Source: Pseudanabaena sp. lw0831
GTDB taxonomy: Bacteria; Cyanobacteriota; Cyanobacteriia; Pseudanabaenales; Pseudanabaenaceae
NCBI RefSeq assembly: GCF_016584665.1
Contig: NZ_BBJB01000016.1
Coordinates: 1-64,000 of the forward strand
DNA: 64,000 bases
Direction of reading: 5' to 3'
Shown: piece by piece, positions 53,592 through 62,805 of the stretch
Layout of the letters: every line of letters starts with the position of its first letter
How positions within the stretch are numbered: the first letter of the stretch is position 1
The notes under the pieces: generated by a model
Databases searched by the model: none
The model's input: the letters and a program-made list of their open reading frames with translations, nothing else
Told to the model about the DNA's origin: nothing
Program-made: the position numbers and the translations under genes

Positions 53592-54536
53592 GGTTTTAGT
53601 GATTATGGCGCGATCAAAAACTTTGCCATCGGTGGCGATCGCTTTGGTGATAATTTTATCTTGATAGACATCAAAAGTCATAAAGCTAAACTGCGCACTT
53701 ACAAAAGCGGTTTGAGGTGATTTACCAAATCTATATAATGGTGCGCCACCGCCGCCATTGACAATATAGGTCGTGCCATCAAGGGGGATAGATCGCTCAT
53801 AGCCATGATCATGTCCACAAAGATATAGAGGCACTTTATGTTTGGCAAATATTGGGGCGAGCTTAGAGGTTAATTCGGGGTTGCTGCCATGTCTACCCGA
53901 CGAGTAGAGTGGATGATGCCCATAAACAATTTTCCAAGGGGCAGTGCTTTTTGCTAGTTGCTGATCGAGCCATTCTAGTTGTGCTTCCCAAGGGGCATTG
54001 CTATTGGTGTCAATGGCAAAAAACTCCACTGTTCCTATGTTGACCTCACCTTTTGTAAATGAATAATAGCGATCGCTCATATTAAAAGGCTTGTAATTAA
54101 TCTGATCGAGTCCATTGTTCGATTTGATAATGTCGTGATTTCCCAATACTGCATAAAATTTCACATTCTCTTTGAGCAATGGGGCATATGGTTCTTCAAA
54201 ATATGCTTTTGCTAAGCTAATTTCACCATAGGAATAAATGTTGTCGCCAGCCATCAGTACGAAGGGATAAGGCTTTTGCTGATAGGTTTCCCACATAGAC
54301 TTAGCGACAGCCATCTGGTCAGGACTACCAAATCCGTTATCTGCGATCGCGGCAAATCTCACTAATGGTTTTTCGCTGGGTTCAGTAAAAGTAGGATTAC
54401 TTTCGGGAGGATTATTGGCTGGAGACTTGGCTAAAACTGGCTCGTATTGGTTTTTCGATTTGGCGATCGCCGCATAAATCAACGAGCCAATTACAGGTAC
54501 ACCCAATAATGTCAGTAACAGTTGACGACGTTTCAT
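53586..54536 (-). CDS. Exported metallophosphoesterase (purple-acid-phosphatase-like)
   Basis: 316 residues. N-terminal KRRQLLLTLLGVPVIGSLIY resembles a lipoprotein or Tat-like leader. Metal-ligand motifs: AAIADNGFG, VLMAGDNIYSYG, VLGNHDIIK, VYGHHPLYSSGRHG and YLCGHDHGYERS. It would hydrolyse phosphate esters outside the cytoplasm. Alone between convergent/divergent neighbours. Confidence 0.9.
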   Translation of the reverse strand: MKRRQLLLTLLGVPVIGSLIYAAIAKSKNQYEPVLAKSPANNPPESNPTFTEPSEKPLVRFAAIADNGFGSPDQMAVAKSMWETYQQKPYPFVLMAGDNIYSYGEISLAKAYFEEPYAPLLKENVKFYAVLGNHDIIKSNNGLDQINYKPFNMSDRYYSFTKGEVNIGTVEFFAIDTNSNAPWEAQLEWLDQQLAKSTAPWKIVYGHHPLYSSGRHGSNPELTSKLAPIFAKHKVPLYLCGHDHGYERSIPLDGTTYIVNGGGGAPLYRFGKSPQTAFVSAQFSFMTFDVYQDKIITKAIATDGKVFDRAIITKTI

Positions 54537-54625
54537 AAATTATCTGCGGATATCATGCGAATTTACTATATCAATAAACCTAATAATTAGCTGTAGTAAG
54601 CCATGCCCGATCTATAAACTCTATA

Positions 54626-54677
54626 GCAGATCAAACCGTAGGGGTAATTCATGAATTACCTCTACGGCTTGATCTGC
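54626..54677. repeat. Long hairpin with GGTAATTCATGAATTACC core
   Basis: 26-bp arms GCAGATCAAACCGTAGGGGT (AATTCA) with two mismatches and no loop, in the gap before rlmN. Confidence 0.93.
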
Positions 54678-54735
54678 TGCAACGATTCTAACTTTTTGAT
54701 AAAATTAATATACCCGTCCCATTTTCTACCTTGTC

Positions 54736-55806
54736 ATGACTGTTAATACGCTGCCAAATTCCGCTTCTAAAGTCCTACCACTACTGGGGCGATCGCAATC
54801 TGAACTGACCGAATGGGTGGTATCGCAAGGGCAACCAAGCTATCGGGGTAAACAGCTCCATGACTGGCTATATAACAAGGGCGCACGAAGTTTAGAAGAT
54901 ATTACGGTGTTTCCGAAGGGCTGGCGCGAAGAATTTGCCCAGAATCCGACTGTGGAAATTGGGCGATCGCAGATCCATCTCCACAAAACAACTCGCGATG
55001 GTACTGAGAAATTTCTGCTAAAGTTAGCCGATGGCGAAATTGTCGAAACAGTTGGCATCCCCACCAGTAAGCGCTTAACTGTGTGTGTCTCGACTCAAGT
55101 CGGCTGTCCTATGGCTTGCGATTTTTGTGCCACAGGTAAAGGCGGATTTCGGCGCAACTTGGCAAAGCATGAAATTATCGATCAAGTGCTGACTGTTCAG
55201 GAAGTAATGCAGCAGCGCGTCAGCCATATCGTATTTATGGGCATGGGCGAGCCGTTGCTCAATTATGAGAATCTAGTCGGTGCGATCGCTGTGATTAATA
55301 AAGACATCGGCATCGGTCAGCGCAATATCACCGTCTCCACCGTCGGCATTCCCAACCAAATCCCCCGCTTTGCTGAAGAGCATCTGCAAGTTACTCTCGC
55401 TGTCAGTCTTCATGCGCCGACTCAAGAAGTTCGCGCCCAAGTAATTCCTTCCGCCGATCGCTATCCATTGATTGCCTTGATGGATGACTGCCGCGAATAT
55501 GTAGAAATCACAGGTAGGAGAATTAGTTTTGAATATACATTGCTGGCAGGTGTCAATGATGCACCTGAACAAGCTGAGGAACTAGCATATCTAATTCGTG
55601 GTTTCCAAAGTCATGTTAATTTGATTCCCTACAATACTGTCAGTGACGCTGATTACAAGCGCCCAACCGAAAGAGCAATTCAAGCTTTTGTGCAGGTTCT
55701 GGAACATTATAAAGTTGCGGTGAGTGTGCGACGCACAAGAGGGCTTGAAGCAGATGCGGCTTGTGGTCAACTAAGAGGACAACATGAAAAGGCGTTAGCC
55801 AAATAA
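54736..55806 (+). CDS. rlmN: 23S rRNA (adenine-2503-C2)-methyltransferase RlmN
   Basis: A radical-SAM enzyme methylating A2503 of 23S rRNA (and A37 of some tRNAs). 356 residues: N-terminal accessory domain ([20 protein letters not shown]), CxxxCxxC cluster motif in [34 protein letters not shown], and the C-terminal Cys in [17 protein letters not shown]. All key Cys are present. Confidence 0.96.
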   Translation: MTVNTLPNSASKVLPLLGRSQSELTEWVVSQGQPSYRGKQLHDWLYNKGARSLEDITVFPKGWREEFAQNPTVEIGRSQIHLHKTTRDGTEKFLLKLADGEIVETVGIPTSKRLTVCVSTQVGCPMACDFCATGKGGFRRNLAKHEIIDQVLTVQEVMQQRVSHIVFMGMGEPLLNYENLVGAIAVINKDIGIGQRNITVSTVGIPNQIPRFAEEHLQVTLAVSLHAPTQEVRAQVIPSADRYPLIALMDDCREYVEITGRRISFEYTLLAGVNDAPEQAEELAYLIRGFQSHVNLIPYNTVSDADYKRPTERAIQAFVQVLEHYKVAVSVRRTRGLEADAACGQLRGQHEKALAK

Positions 55807-55855
55807 GATTATTTTTGAGAATGTTGCTTCGCGACATTCTCAAAAATAATCTTAT
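55803..55855. terminator. Two-way hairpin between rlmN and thiL
   Basis: 25-bp arms ATAAGATTATTTTTGAGAAT (GTTGC) with one mismatch around a TTC loop. It covers both stop codons of this convergent pair. Confidence 0.95.
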
Positions 55856-56865
55856 GGTTTGAAATGTTGAAAAGCCGATCGCATTTCTAGCCCGTCAATT
55901 CGATCTCCATCGATAATCTCACCGATAATCACTGCGCCAGATAATTGATTTACAAACTTCTCGGCTAAAGACAAAGGCATACATAACACCAGTTCAAAAT
56001 CTTCACCGCCATACAACACCCAATCTAAGGCGAGATCGCCTGCCAAAGCCCTTACAGCTCGGTGAATTGGTAGCGATCGCCAATAGAGCTTTGCCCCAAC
56101 TTTACTAGCACGACAAATTTGCGCGATCGCATCGGCTAATCCATCACTACTGTCCATTCCTGAAACAGGAAAATCAGTTGGGTGATTTTGTTGGTTGAAA
56201 ATTTTATGTAAAATCGCGATCGCATCAAAACGGGGAATCGGTCGTTGATGGTAATCACAGATTGCTTGAACTAAATCTTCTCCCGACAGAATCAGATTCC
56301 CAATTTTCATCGGAGCTAATAACTTCTCTTTTAATTCATTGTTAAATAGAAGCTCCAACCCAGCCTTTGAGAGTCCATGCAAACCCGTCATCACGATCAC
56401 ATCCCCAACTCGCGCCGTATGCCTCTGAATGACTTGAGTTTTCGGTACTTGACCAAAGGCAGTTACTGATAAAGTCCGTACAGGCGATCTCACCGTATCG
56501 CCGCCCACCAATTCTGTGCCATAGGTTTGTAAACATTCACTAAAGCCACGATATACACTTTCAATCCAAGCAATCTCGGTATCATGGGGTAATCCCACCG
56601 ACATGACCAAACCCCAAGGCTTAGCCCCCATCGCGGCAAGATCAGATAAGTTCACAGCGGCAGCACGCCAACCAACATCTTCAGGACTAGTGGTGCGATC
56701 GCTAAAATGCACACCATCGATCAACATATCTGTCGTTACTACCATTTGGCGATCGGGCAAGGTTGCTCCCATGGGCGCTGCGTCATCCCCAACTACCTCG
56801 CTGCAATATTGCCGAAATATCTTCAGCAACCCTTGCTCACCAACATTTCTAACTGTTTTTGTCAT
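55852..56865 (-). CDS. thiL: Thiamine-monophosphate kinase
   Basis: Last step to thiamine pyrophosphate. 337 residues: GDDAAPMG, VTTDMLIDGVHFSDRTTSPE, GWRAAAVNLSDLAAMGAKPW and SGMDSSDGLADAIAQICRAS are family signatures with the Mg/ATP-binding Asp residues. Complete. No thiamine riboswitch is expected for thiL, and none is seen. Confidence 0.96.
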   Translation of the reverse strand: MTKTVRNVGEQGLLKIFRQYCSEVVGDDAAPMGATLPDRQMVVTTDMLIDGVHFSDRTTSPEDVGWRAAAVNLSDLAAMGAKPWGLVMSVGLPHDTEIAWIESVYRGFSECLQTYGTELVGGDTVRSPVRTLSVTAFGQVPKTQVIQRHTARVGDVIVMTGLHGLSKAGLELLFNNELKEKLLAPMKIGNLILSGEDLVQAICDYHQRPIPRFDAIAILHKIFNQQNHPTDFPVSGMDSSDGLADAIAQICRASKVGAKLYWRSLPIHRAVRALAGDLALDWVLYGGEDFELVLCMPLSLAEKFVNQLSGAVIIGEIIDGDRIDGLEMRSAFQHFKP

Positions 56866-56880
56866 TTATACGTAGTATAA

Positions 56881-56909
56881 GGACGTGCGGCTCTTCGCGC
56901 CGCACATCC
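56881..56909. terminator. Hairpin GTGCGGC / GCCGCAC
   Basis: GGACGTGCGGC and GCCGCACATCC pair with one mismatch around a short loop, beside the DUF6887 stop. Confidence 0.85.
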
Positions 56910-56910
56910 T

Positions 56911-57117
56911 TTAGAGAGAATTCTCTAGTTTTTGCTTAATTAAACGATCAATCTCTTGAAACTCAGTTGCCGACTGCGGCATGGCAAATGTCTCTGAGGA
57001 AGCTTTTGGCGTGAAGCGATCTACAAATATACTGAACGCATCTTTATCAGTAGGATGACCAATAACATAAGCGCGTAACTCTTTCTTAGTCATTGTGTTG
57101 AAATCAAGCTTGATCAC
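56911..57117 (-). CDS. DUF6887 family protein
   Basis: 68 residues from GTG 57117 (MIKLDFNTMTKKELRAYVIG, then HPTDKDAFSIFVDR). GGAGG lies five bases before this GTG. The GTG overlaps the stop of the DUF6888 gene (GTGA), fixing the start and implying coupled translation. Pairs of DUF6887 and DUF6888 genes are common in cyanobacteria; function unknown, though the size and coupling recall toxin-antitoxin modules. Confidence 0.8.
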   Translation of the reverse strand: MIKLDFNTMTKKELRAYVIGHPTDKDAFSIFVDRFTPKASSETFAMPQSATEFQEIDRLIKQKLENSL

Positions 57118-57287
57118 AAAAACCTCCAAAGCCCATTACGATAAATCTCTATTTCTATATTATCTCCAGCAAGTATAAATACGTTGCCTGTTCGCTCATC
57201 TAGTCGGACTAAAAAAATGGGAGTAAAAGTGCTTGTCAATGATTGACATAACATGACGCACATAATGCCTTGATTGGAAGTAGGCAA
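57114..57287 (-). CDS. DUF6888 family protein
   Basis: 57 residues from TTG 57287: MPTSNQGIMCVMLCQSLTST, then FTPIFLVRLDERTGNVFILA and IEIEIYRNGLWRFL, the DUF6888 pattern. It is easily missed because it is short and lacks ATG at the family start; ATGs at 57263 and 57254 are alternatives. It overlaps DUF6887 by four bases. Confidence 0.75.
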   Translation of the reverse strand: MPTSNQGIMCVMLCQSLTSTFTPIFLVRLDERTGNVFILAGDNIEIEIYRNGLWRFL

Positions 57288-57354
57288 AATTGTTAAACCT
57301 CATAGAATTTAATGCCATACAACAGGGTGGGCATTGCCCACCCTACTACAAATA

Positions 57355-58413
57355 CTATGGATAGAAAGTGAGCTTTGGCAGAGCCAATGACTCTTCCCAA
57401 CCCATCATGATATTCATGCATTGCAATGCTTGGGCGGCTTGACCTTTCATTAGATTATCGATCGCAGAAACTACAATTACTCGACCCGTGCGTTCATCGA
57501 CTTCTACGCCGAGATAGCAAAGATTTGTCCCTAAAGCCCATTTGGTTTGCGGGAAGATATTTTTGGGTAAAACCTGCACCCATTCTGAATTACGGTAAAA
57601 AGATTTATAGATAGTAAGAATATCGTCCTTCACCAAACCGGGGTCGCGTAAGTTGGCATATACAGTCGAAAGAATGCCGCGAATCATCGGAATTAGATGC
57701 GGTGTGAATTGAACTAGCACCTCTTGCCCCGCCATATCACTACAGATCTGTTCGATTTCAGGGGTATGTCGGTGACTAGCAATGCCATAGGCGGCAAGAG
57801 AGCCATCCGCTTCGGCTAGTAATAAATTAGTTTTAGGCTGACGACCACCGCCCGATGTCCCAGACTTAGCATCAATGATGATCGTACTCGGATCAACTAG
57901 ACCCTGCTTCAGCAAAGGCTGTAAAGCTAACAAACTAGCAGTTGGATAGCAACCCGCACAGCCAACTAGGTCAGCAGTAGCAATGCGATCGCGATAAATT
58001 TCTGGCAATCCATAAACTGCCTTGGCATTAACCTCAGCATCAGTCCGCGCCTCCTTGTACCAAGATTCATAAACTTGTAGATCAGTGAAGCGATAATCTG
58101 CGGATAGGTCGAGGACTTTGCAGCCCTTAGCTAATAGGCGTGGCGCGATTTTACTGGCTAAACCATTTGGTAATGACAAGAAAACAATCTTGCAACGATC
58201 TGCGATCGCCTCAGGCTCAAGGTTCTCGATGGGCAAGTTAACTGCATGGGCGATATGCGGATATAGATCGGCAAAATTTTGACCTACAGAACCACTCCCA
58301 CCCATATAAGTAATGTTTACCAATGGATGCTCTAGGAGCAGTCTGACCAATTGGATGCCCCCATAACCCGAAGCGCCAATAATACCTACGGGGACTCGAT
58401 CCTGTGCGCTCAT
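57355..58413 (-). CDS. argC: N-acetyl-gamma-glutamyl-phosphate reductase
   Basis: Third step of arginine synthesis, NADPH-dependent. 352 residues: [20 protein letters not shown] (cofactor loop), [28 protein letters not shown] with the catalytic Cys, KSGTSGGGR, and HRHTPEIEQ with the catalytic His. Complete; no other arg gene adjacent. Confidence 0.96.
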   Translation of the reverse strand: MSAQDRVPVGIIGASGYGGIQLVRLLLEHPLVNITYMGGSGSVGQNFADLYPHIAHAVNLPIENLEPEAIADRCKIVFLSLPNGLASKIAPRLLAKGCKVLDLSADYRFTDLQVYESWYKEARTDAEVNAKAVYGLPEIYRDRIATADLVGCAGCYPTASLLALQPLLKQGLVDPSTIIIDAKSGTSGGGRQPKTNLLLAEADGSLAAYGIASHRHTPEIEQICSDMAGQEVLVQFTPHLIPMIRGILSTVYANLRDPGLVKDDILTIYKSFYRNSEWVQVLPKNIFPQTKWALGTNLCYLGVEVDERTGRVIVVSAIDNLMKGQAAQALQCMNIMMGWEESLALPKLTFYP

Positions 58414-58536
58414 ACCCTTACTCCATCAAAAATATTGCAAATGCTTTTCGCGTTTGGGGTAACAACTTAGCATAAGCCAAGCCTTATCCCAAACTAATGT
58501 CCAAATTAATGCTTGACACCAGAATATATGACGATA

Positions 58537-58640
58537 AGTAGCTAAGCAAAATTAAATATAAAACCCCAAAATCTATACCGCCCGCGTGGCGGGCAGTATA
58601 GATTTTGGCTCTGATTTTTTAATTTTGCTTAGTTACTTAA
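58537..58640. repeat. Composite nested hairpin, possible MITE
   Basis: Inner arms CCAAAATCTATACCGCCCGC (58566-58585) and complement to 58608 with one mismatch. Outer arms AAGTAGCTAAGCAAAATTAA and TTAATTTTGCTTAGTTACTT flank it. Left flank AATTAAATATAAAACCCC recurs at 34130-34152. Confidence 0.85.
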
Positions 58641-58799
58641 TTTACTCTGTTAATAATGATTAATCACAATAAACGCAAAGTCTATTTTATTTGGAAACAT
58701 TAGAAACATTTGATGTACATTTTGCTTTATTGAGCCTTTGGACAATGTTGTACCTCTTAACAAATCGAAAACCTCACAACTGTCTTAGGAGCGCAAATT

Positions 58800-58827
58800 A
58801 AATAAAACCCAATATTGGGTTTTATTT
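58800..58827. repeat. Perfect 28-bp palindrome
   Basis: AAATAAAACCCAAT mirrored by ATTGGGTTTTATTT, with the same AAAACCCAA end as the larger hairpins but no GC core. Confidence 0.9.
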
Positions 58828-59356
58828 ATTGCAAGTTATTTAAATTACGATCCTTAGAAAGGCTATGACATTTATAGATCTTAGAATCTATAAATCACCT
58901 ATATGGGGGAAGAAATATAACTTTAATTAGTATGAGTTTTTAAGAAAAAGACGATTAGAACTATTCTCTCATTGCTTATTTTCAAAGATGGCACTGTCTA
59001 GGATCGGACAAAATAATCTTGATTCAGATGTGAGTGGCAATTAATTTGAAAACAGCTATCTGAATTCTTGTTAAAATATTCGGGCTAATAGATAAGTCAA
59101 ATCTTATAGGTATTTATTTCGTGTTTCCATATATTTGCCAAAATACCATGAAATTACTAAGTATATTTTTTCAAATTCGATAAAGAATTTAAAAAATATT
59201 TGAAAATATCATCGAATATTTTGTCCAACCTGTTTAAAAATGTACGACAATAAGAAAGCAATTCAATGTGGGTTAAAATCCAACGGTTTGCTAATTTTTC
59301 TTCTATTTTTAGAGATAAATTTTCAATTTTGAAATCTTGAAATTTCTGATAATCCT

Positions 59357-59749
59357 ATGACAGACACTGTAACTTCTCCTTTAACAGGAAAGGCGCTTCT
59401 TCAAAAAGCAAAAGAGCTAAATAACTTGCCTAAGCGCGAGCAAGCTAAAAAATGCGGGTATTTCACTCGTGGGAAAGATGGAGTAGATCGCGTTAATTTG
59501 ACAGAGTTTTATGAAGCAGTGCTTGCTGCTAGAGGATTTGCAATTAATCCTGAACAGAATAAGGATGGACGCGGTCGCGAACCTACGTTTCGAGTTAGCG
59601 TTCATAAAAATGGGCAAATCGTGATTGGTTCTACCTATACAAGATCGATGGGTTTGAATGAAGGTGACGAGTTTGAAATTAAGCTTGGATACAAGCACAT
59701 TCATCTAATCCAGTTGAGTAATGAGCAATCGGAAGATAAGGCAGAGTAA
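59357..59749 (+). CDS. cyAbrB-type transcriptional regulator
   Basis: 130 residues: N-terminal region LTGKALLQKAKELNNLPKRE and KKCGYFTRGKDGVDRV, and the C-terminal AbrB-like DNA-binding swapped-hairpin (VHKNGQIVIGSTYTRSMGLN, EGDEFEIKLGYKHIHL). CyAbrB proteins bind DNA broadly and affect nitrogen, carbon and bicarbonate-related genes; in this clade AbrB is C-terminal. Confidence 0.92.
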   Translation: MTDTVTSPLTGKALLQKAKELNNLPKREQAKKCGYFTRGKDGVDRVNLTEFYEAVLAARGFAINPEQNKDGRGREPTFRVSVHKNGQIVIGSTYTRSMGLNEGDEFEIKLGYKHIHLIQLSNEQSEDKAE

Positions 59750-59977
59750 GTAAATATACATATTAAGTCTCTGTTAGAGAAGATCAAGATTAAAAGTTAA
59801 TTGTCAAAAGTAAAATTTTAGGCGACAAGTTATATTTAGGTCTCGACTATACAGATGATTTGATCGGCAAATTTGAGCGAGAAGATTAATACTGCTTTGT
59901 GGGGGAGTGTTTGATTTTCTCGCTGTTTTTATGCTCTGTGAGTTTCGATGTGATTCTGATTTCTAGGGTTTCTTTTT

Positions 59978-60772
59978 ATGCAACTAGTAGACACACATGT
60001 ACATATTAACTTCAAGGATTTTCAACCCGATCTTGAGGCAGTTCGCGATCGCTGGCTAAGTAATGGTGTAACTCGACTAGTGCATTCTTGTGTTAGTCCC
60101 GATGAATTTACGCAAATTCAAGCGATCGCCGATCAATTTCCTGAGGTAAGTTTTGCAGTTGGTTTACATCCCCTAGACAAAAACTTAAATACGACAGGTT
60201 GGAATCCTGAAATTGGCGATCGCATCAAGTCTTTAGCAACTAGCGATCGCCGTGTTGTTGCGATCGGCGAAACGGGTTTAGATTTTTTTAAATCTGACAA
60301 TAAAAAGGCTCAGATTGAAGCTTTTAAATCACAACTTCGCACGGCGCGATCTCTAAACTTGCCAGTCATTATTCATTCTCGCGAAGCCTCGGCTGCTACC
60401 CGTCAAGTCTTGCAAGAAATCAATGCAGAATCACCTCAGCAGCCTATTCGCGGCGTGATGCATTGCTGGGCTGGTAATCCTGAAGAGACGCAATGGTTTG
60501 TTGATTTGGGGATGTATATCAGCTTTAGTGGTGTGGTCACTTTTAAGAATGCTCATGATTTGCATGAGTCCGCCAAAATTGTGCCAAGCGATCGCATCTT
60601 AGTGGAGACCGATTGTCCATTTCTCGCGCCAGTTCCGAAACGCGGCAAGCGCAACGAACCAGCCTATGTGCTGCATGTAGCTGAGAGTGTTGCTAAGTTA
60701 AGGGAAGTGGAGTTAGCGACGCTAGCTTTAGAAACTACTAACAATGCTTTTAAGCTGTTTTCGCTATCCTAA
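59978..60772 (+). CDS. TatD-family metal-dependent hydrolase (DNase)
   Basis: 264 residues of the amidohydrolase-type TIM barrel: [11 protein letters not shown] (metal ligands H-x-H), [48 protein letters not shown] and [20 protein letters not shown]. Known members cut 3' DNA or D-aminoacyl substrates. Complete. Confidence 0.93.
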   Translation: MQLVDTHVHINFKDFQPDLEAVRDRWLSNGVTRLVHSCVSPDEFTQIQAIADQFPEVSFAVGLHPLDKNLNTTGWNPEIGDRIKSLATSDRRVVAIGETGLDFFKSDNKKAQIEAFKSQLRTARSLNLPVIIHSREASAATRQVLQEINAESPQQPIRGVMHCWAGNPEETQWFVDLGMYISFSGVVTFKNAHDLHESAKIVPSDRILVETDCPFLAPVPKRGKRNEPAYVLHVAESVAKLREVELATLALETTNNAFKLFSLS

Positions 60773-60784
60773 AAAAATGCCCTT

Positions 60785-60821
60785 AAAAACAGAGGAGGTG
60801 CTTTGAGCCTCCTCTGTTTTT
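60785..60821. terminator. Hairpin, arms AAAAACAGAGGAGG
   Basis: Perfect 14-bp arms around TGCTTTGAG, 13 bp after the tatD stop. Confidence 0.9.
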
Positions 60822-60845
60822 GAGTGATTAAGATAAAATTATTTT

Positions 60846-61991
60846 ATGCAAATTTACCTAGATCATGCTGCAACAACTCCTACACGACCAGAAGTCATCG
60901 ACTTGATGGCGGACGTGTTGCGATCGCAATGGGGAAATCCTTCTAGCCTGCATTGGTGGGGCGAACGTGCAACTATGGCGATTGAGCGATCGCGCTTGCA
61001 AGTAGCAAGTTTGCTCAATGCAGATCCTGAAGGGATTATTTTCACGTCAGGCGGCACAGAGTCAGACAATATGGTGATCATGGGAATTGCAAGGCAATAC
61101 CGCACACCGCAGCATATGATTATTTCCTCGGTTGAGCATTCGGCAGTGCACTTGCCAGCCCATTATCTCGAACAACATGGCTGGGAAATTACGCGATTAC
61201 CTGTTAATCAACAAGGCTGGGTAGAACCGCAGGATCTCGCCCGATCGCTACGTCCTAATACCGTACTTGTCTCTATCATCACTGCCCAAAATGAAGTGGG
61301 GACGATTCAACCGATTGAGAAACTAGGACAAATTTGTCGTAATGCTGATGTCCTATTCCACACCGATGCGGTGCAAGCGATCGGCAAGATGCCCATGGAT
61401 GTGCAAACTTTACCAATTGATTTGCTCTCACTTTCGGCACATAAGTTTTATGGAACTCAAGGAATCGGGGCGCTATATATTAATCCTCTGACGACTAAGC
61501 AGAGATCGCTAATCCCGTTAATTCAAGGCGGCGGACAAGAACGAGGCTACCGTTCAGGCACTCAGGCAGTCGCCGCGATCGCAGGTTTCGGTCTAGCTGC
61601 CGAGCTTGCCGAAAAGGAATTACCGTTAGAATCTTTACGTTTAACCAAGTTGCGCGATCGCCTATACGCATTACTTGCGGATATTCCCGATCTGATTCCC
61701 ACAGGTATAATGGGAATCGACAGATTACCTAACCACCTCAGCTTTTATCATCGATATATCGATGGTCGCCACCTTGTGCGCGAAATGAATTTTGCTGGTA
61801 TTGCCATCAGCTCTGGCTCGGCATGTAGTAGCGGGGCGATCGAGCCAAGTTCGATCCTGTTAGAAATGGGCTATTCGCAAACAGAAGCCCGAAATAGTAT
61901 TCGCCTTACACTGGGCAAATCCAACAATGAAGCTGATATTGAATGGACATCTTTGGCACTTCACCAAATTCTTAGCCTCGAAAACCCGTAG
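60846..61991 (+). CDS. Cysteine desulfurase (NifS/IscS-like)
   Basis: PLP enzyme that releases sulfur from cysteine for Fe-S clusters and tRNA thiolation. 381 residues: YLDHAATTPTRPEVIDLMAD, SGGTESDNMV, SAHKFYGTQGIGALYI with the PLP Lys, RSGTQAVAAIAGF, and SSGSACSSGAIEPSS with the active Cys. Group I (IscS/NifS) type. Monocistronic, by its flanking hairpins. Confidence 0.94.
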   Translation: MQIYLDHAATTPTRPEVIDLMADVLRSQWGNPSSLHWWGERATMAIERSRLQVASLLNADPEGIIFTSGGTESDNMVIMGIARQYRTPQHMIISSVEHSAVHLPAHYLEQHGWEITRLPVNQQGWVEPQDLARSLRPNTVLVSIITAQNEVGTIQPIEKLGQICRNADVLFHTDAVQAIGKMPMDVQTLPIDLLSLSAHKFYGTQGIGALYINPLTTKQRSLIPLIQGGGQERGYRSGTQAVAAIAGFGLAAELAEKELPLESLRLTKLRDRLYALLADIPDLIPTGIMGIDRLPNHLSFYHRYIDGRHLVREMNFAGIAISSGSACSSGAIEPSSILLEMGYSQTEARNSIRLTLGKSNNEADIEWTSLALHQILSLENP

Positions 61992-62022
61992 TTGCCATTC
62001 ATGAATGGCAACTACGGGTTTT
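61981..62022. terminator. Perfect 42-bp palindrome with ATTCATGAAT core
   Basis: Arms AAAACCCGTAGTTGCCATTC(A) mirror without loop and include the desulfurase stop codon. A second stem CGCGAAAC...GTTTCGCG follows at about 62024-62050. Confidence 0.96.
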
Positions 62023-62063
62023 CGCGAAACTTTAATTTTAAGGTTTCGCGAAGCGTCGCATTT

Positions 62064-62453
62064 TTACGGCACGACTAATACAGGACAAGGCGAAAGATTA
62101 ATCACTTTTTGGCTGACACTGCTACCGTCAGGATGCTCTTCGGTCAGGCTCATTCCCCTTGAACCCATCACAATTAAGTCAGCATTAATTTCATCGGCAA
62201 AATCACAAATCACAAAAGCAGTTTTACCCTCAGCTATTTTGGTCTTAACCACAATGCCCACTTCCGCAAAGTAAGCCTCTATTTCTTTAATCAATTCTTG
62301 AGAAGATTCGCGATCGCTATCAGTGGCCTCAGGATCAGCAACCGATAGCACATATAGCTGCGCTTGATATTTTTGAATCAGATCGATCGCTACAGCCACA
62401 GCTTGGCGGGTTTCTTGACTTCTGTTTAAAGGAAATAAAACAGTTTTAAACAT
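62064..62453 (-). CDS. Universal stress protein (UspA family)
   Basis: 129 residues: VLFPLNRSQETRQAVAVAID, then the C-terminal ATP-binding signature DLIVMGSRGMSLTEEHPDGS followed by VSQKVINLSPCPVLVV. The G-2x-G-9x-G(S/T)-type loop is G-SRG-...-DGSSVSQ, so ATP binding is plausible. Soluble. Confidence 0.9.
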   Translation of the reverse strand: MFKTVLFPLNRSQETRQAVAVAIDLIQKYQAQLYVLSVADPEATDSDRESSQELIKEIEAYFAEVGIVVKTKIAEGKTAFVICDFADEINADLIVMGSRGMSLTEEHPDGSSVSQKVINLSPCPVLVVP

Positions 62454-62805
62454 AATTCCTACCTAGCACTGCAATTCGGATATTAGATTACGAATTCAAG
62501 AATTTTTTGTTTTCTTGACTCTATTTTAATAATTAAAAGTGCCTAACAATCCTTAAATTTCTTAATTTTTAACATGCGTTCAACCCTAAAAGAACAAATT
62601 TTTTGTGGCATGGCGAACCTATGTCACAAAAAATTTGTTCTTTATTTTACTGCGATCTCACATAAGGGTAACCAGAGGTACTTGCAAAGCGCATATCTTC
62701 ATTTTTTGCAGCGATCATACTTAACAAACGGCAGACCATACTACATCAGTGCTAACATTGCGTGATATATAACGAGAAAAAAGTCAAAACGGAAGTAGAT
62801 TATAG
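62454..62805. other. pnp upstream region
   Basis: AT-rich, with the hairpin at 62588-62643; probably contains promoters for usp and pnp. No gene seen. Confidence 0.6.
62588..62643. repeat. Long hairpin, arms AAAGAACAAATTTTTTGTG
   Basis: About 22-bp arms with one mismatch and a partly unpaired centre (GCATGGCGAACCTATG); same arm type as 46598 and 49587. Confidence 0.9.

Larger units (their letters stand above)
58414..59356. other. Long AT-rich intergenic region upstream of cyAbrB
   Basis: About 940 bp with no credible gene. It holds the composite hairpin at 58537-58640, a perfect palindrome at 58800-58827, and very AT-rich DNA from 59040 to 59350, likely including the cyAbrB promoter and possibly a small RNA. 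Confidence 0.65.

Noticed and set aside
55852-56865. Possible thiamine riboswitch near thiL
   Set aside because: No conserved THI-element segments (CUGAGA, ACCUGAUC-like) were seen upstream of 56865.
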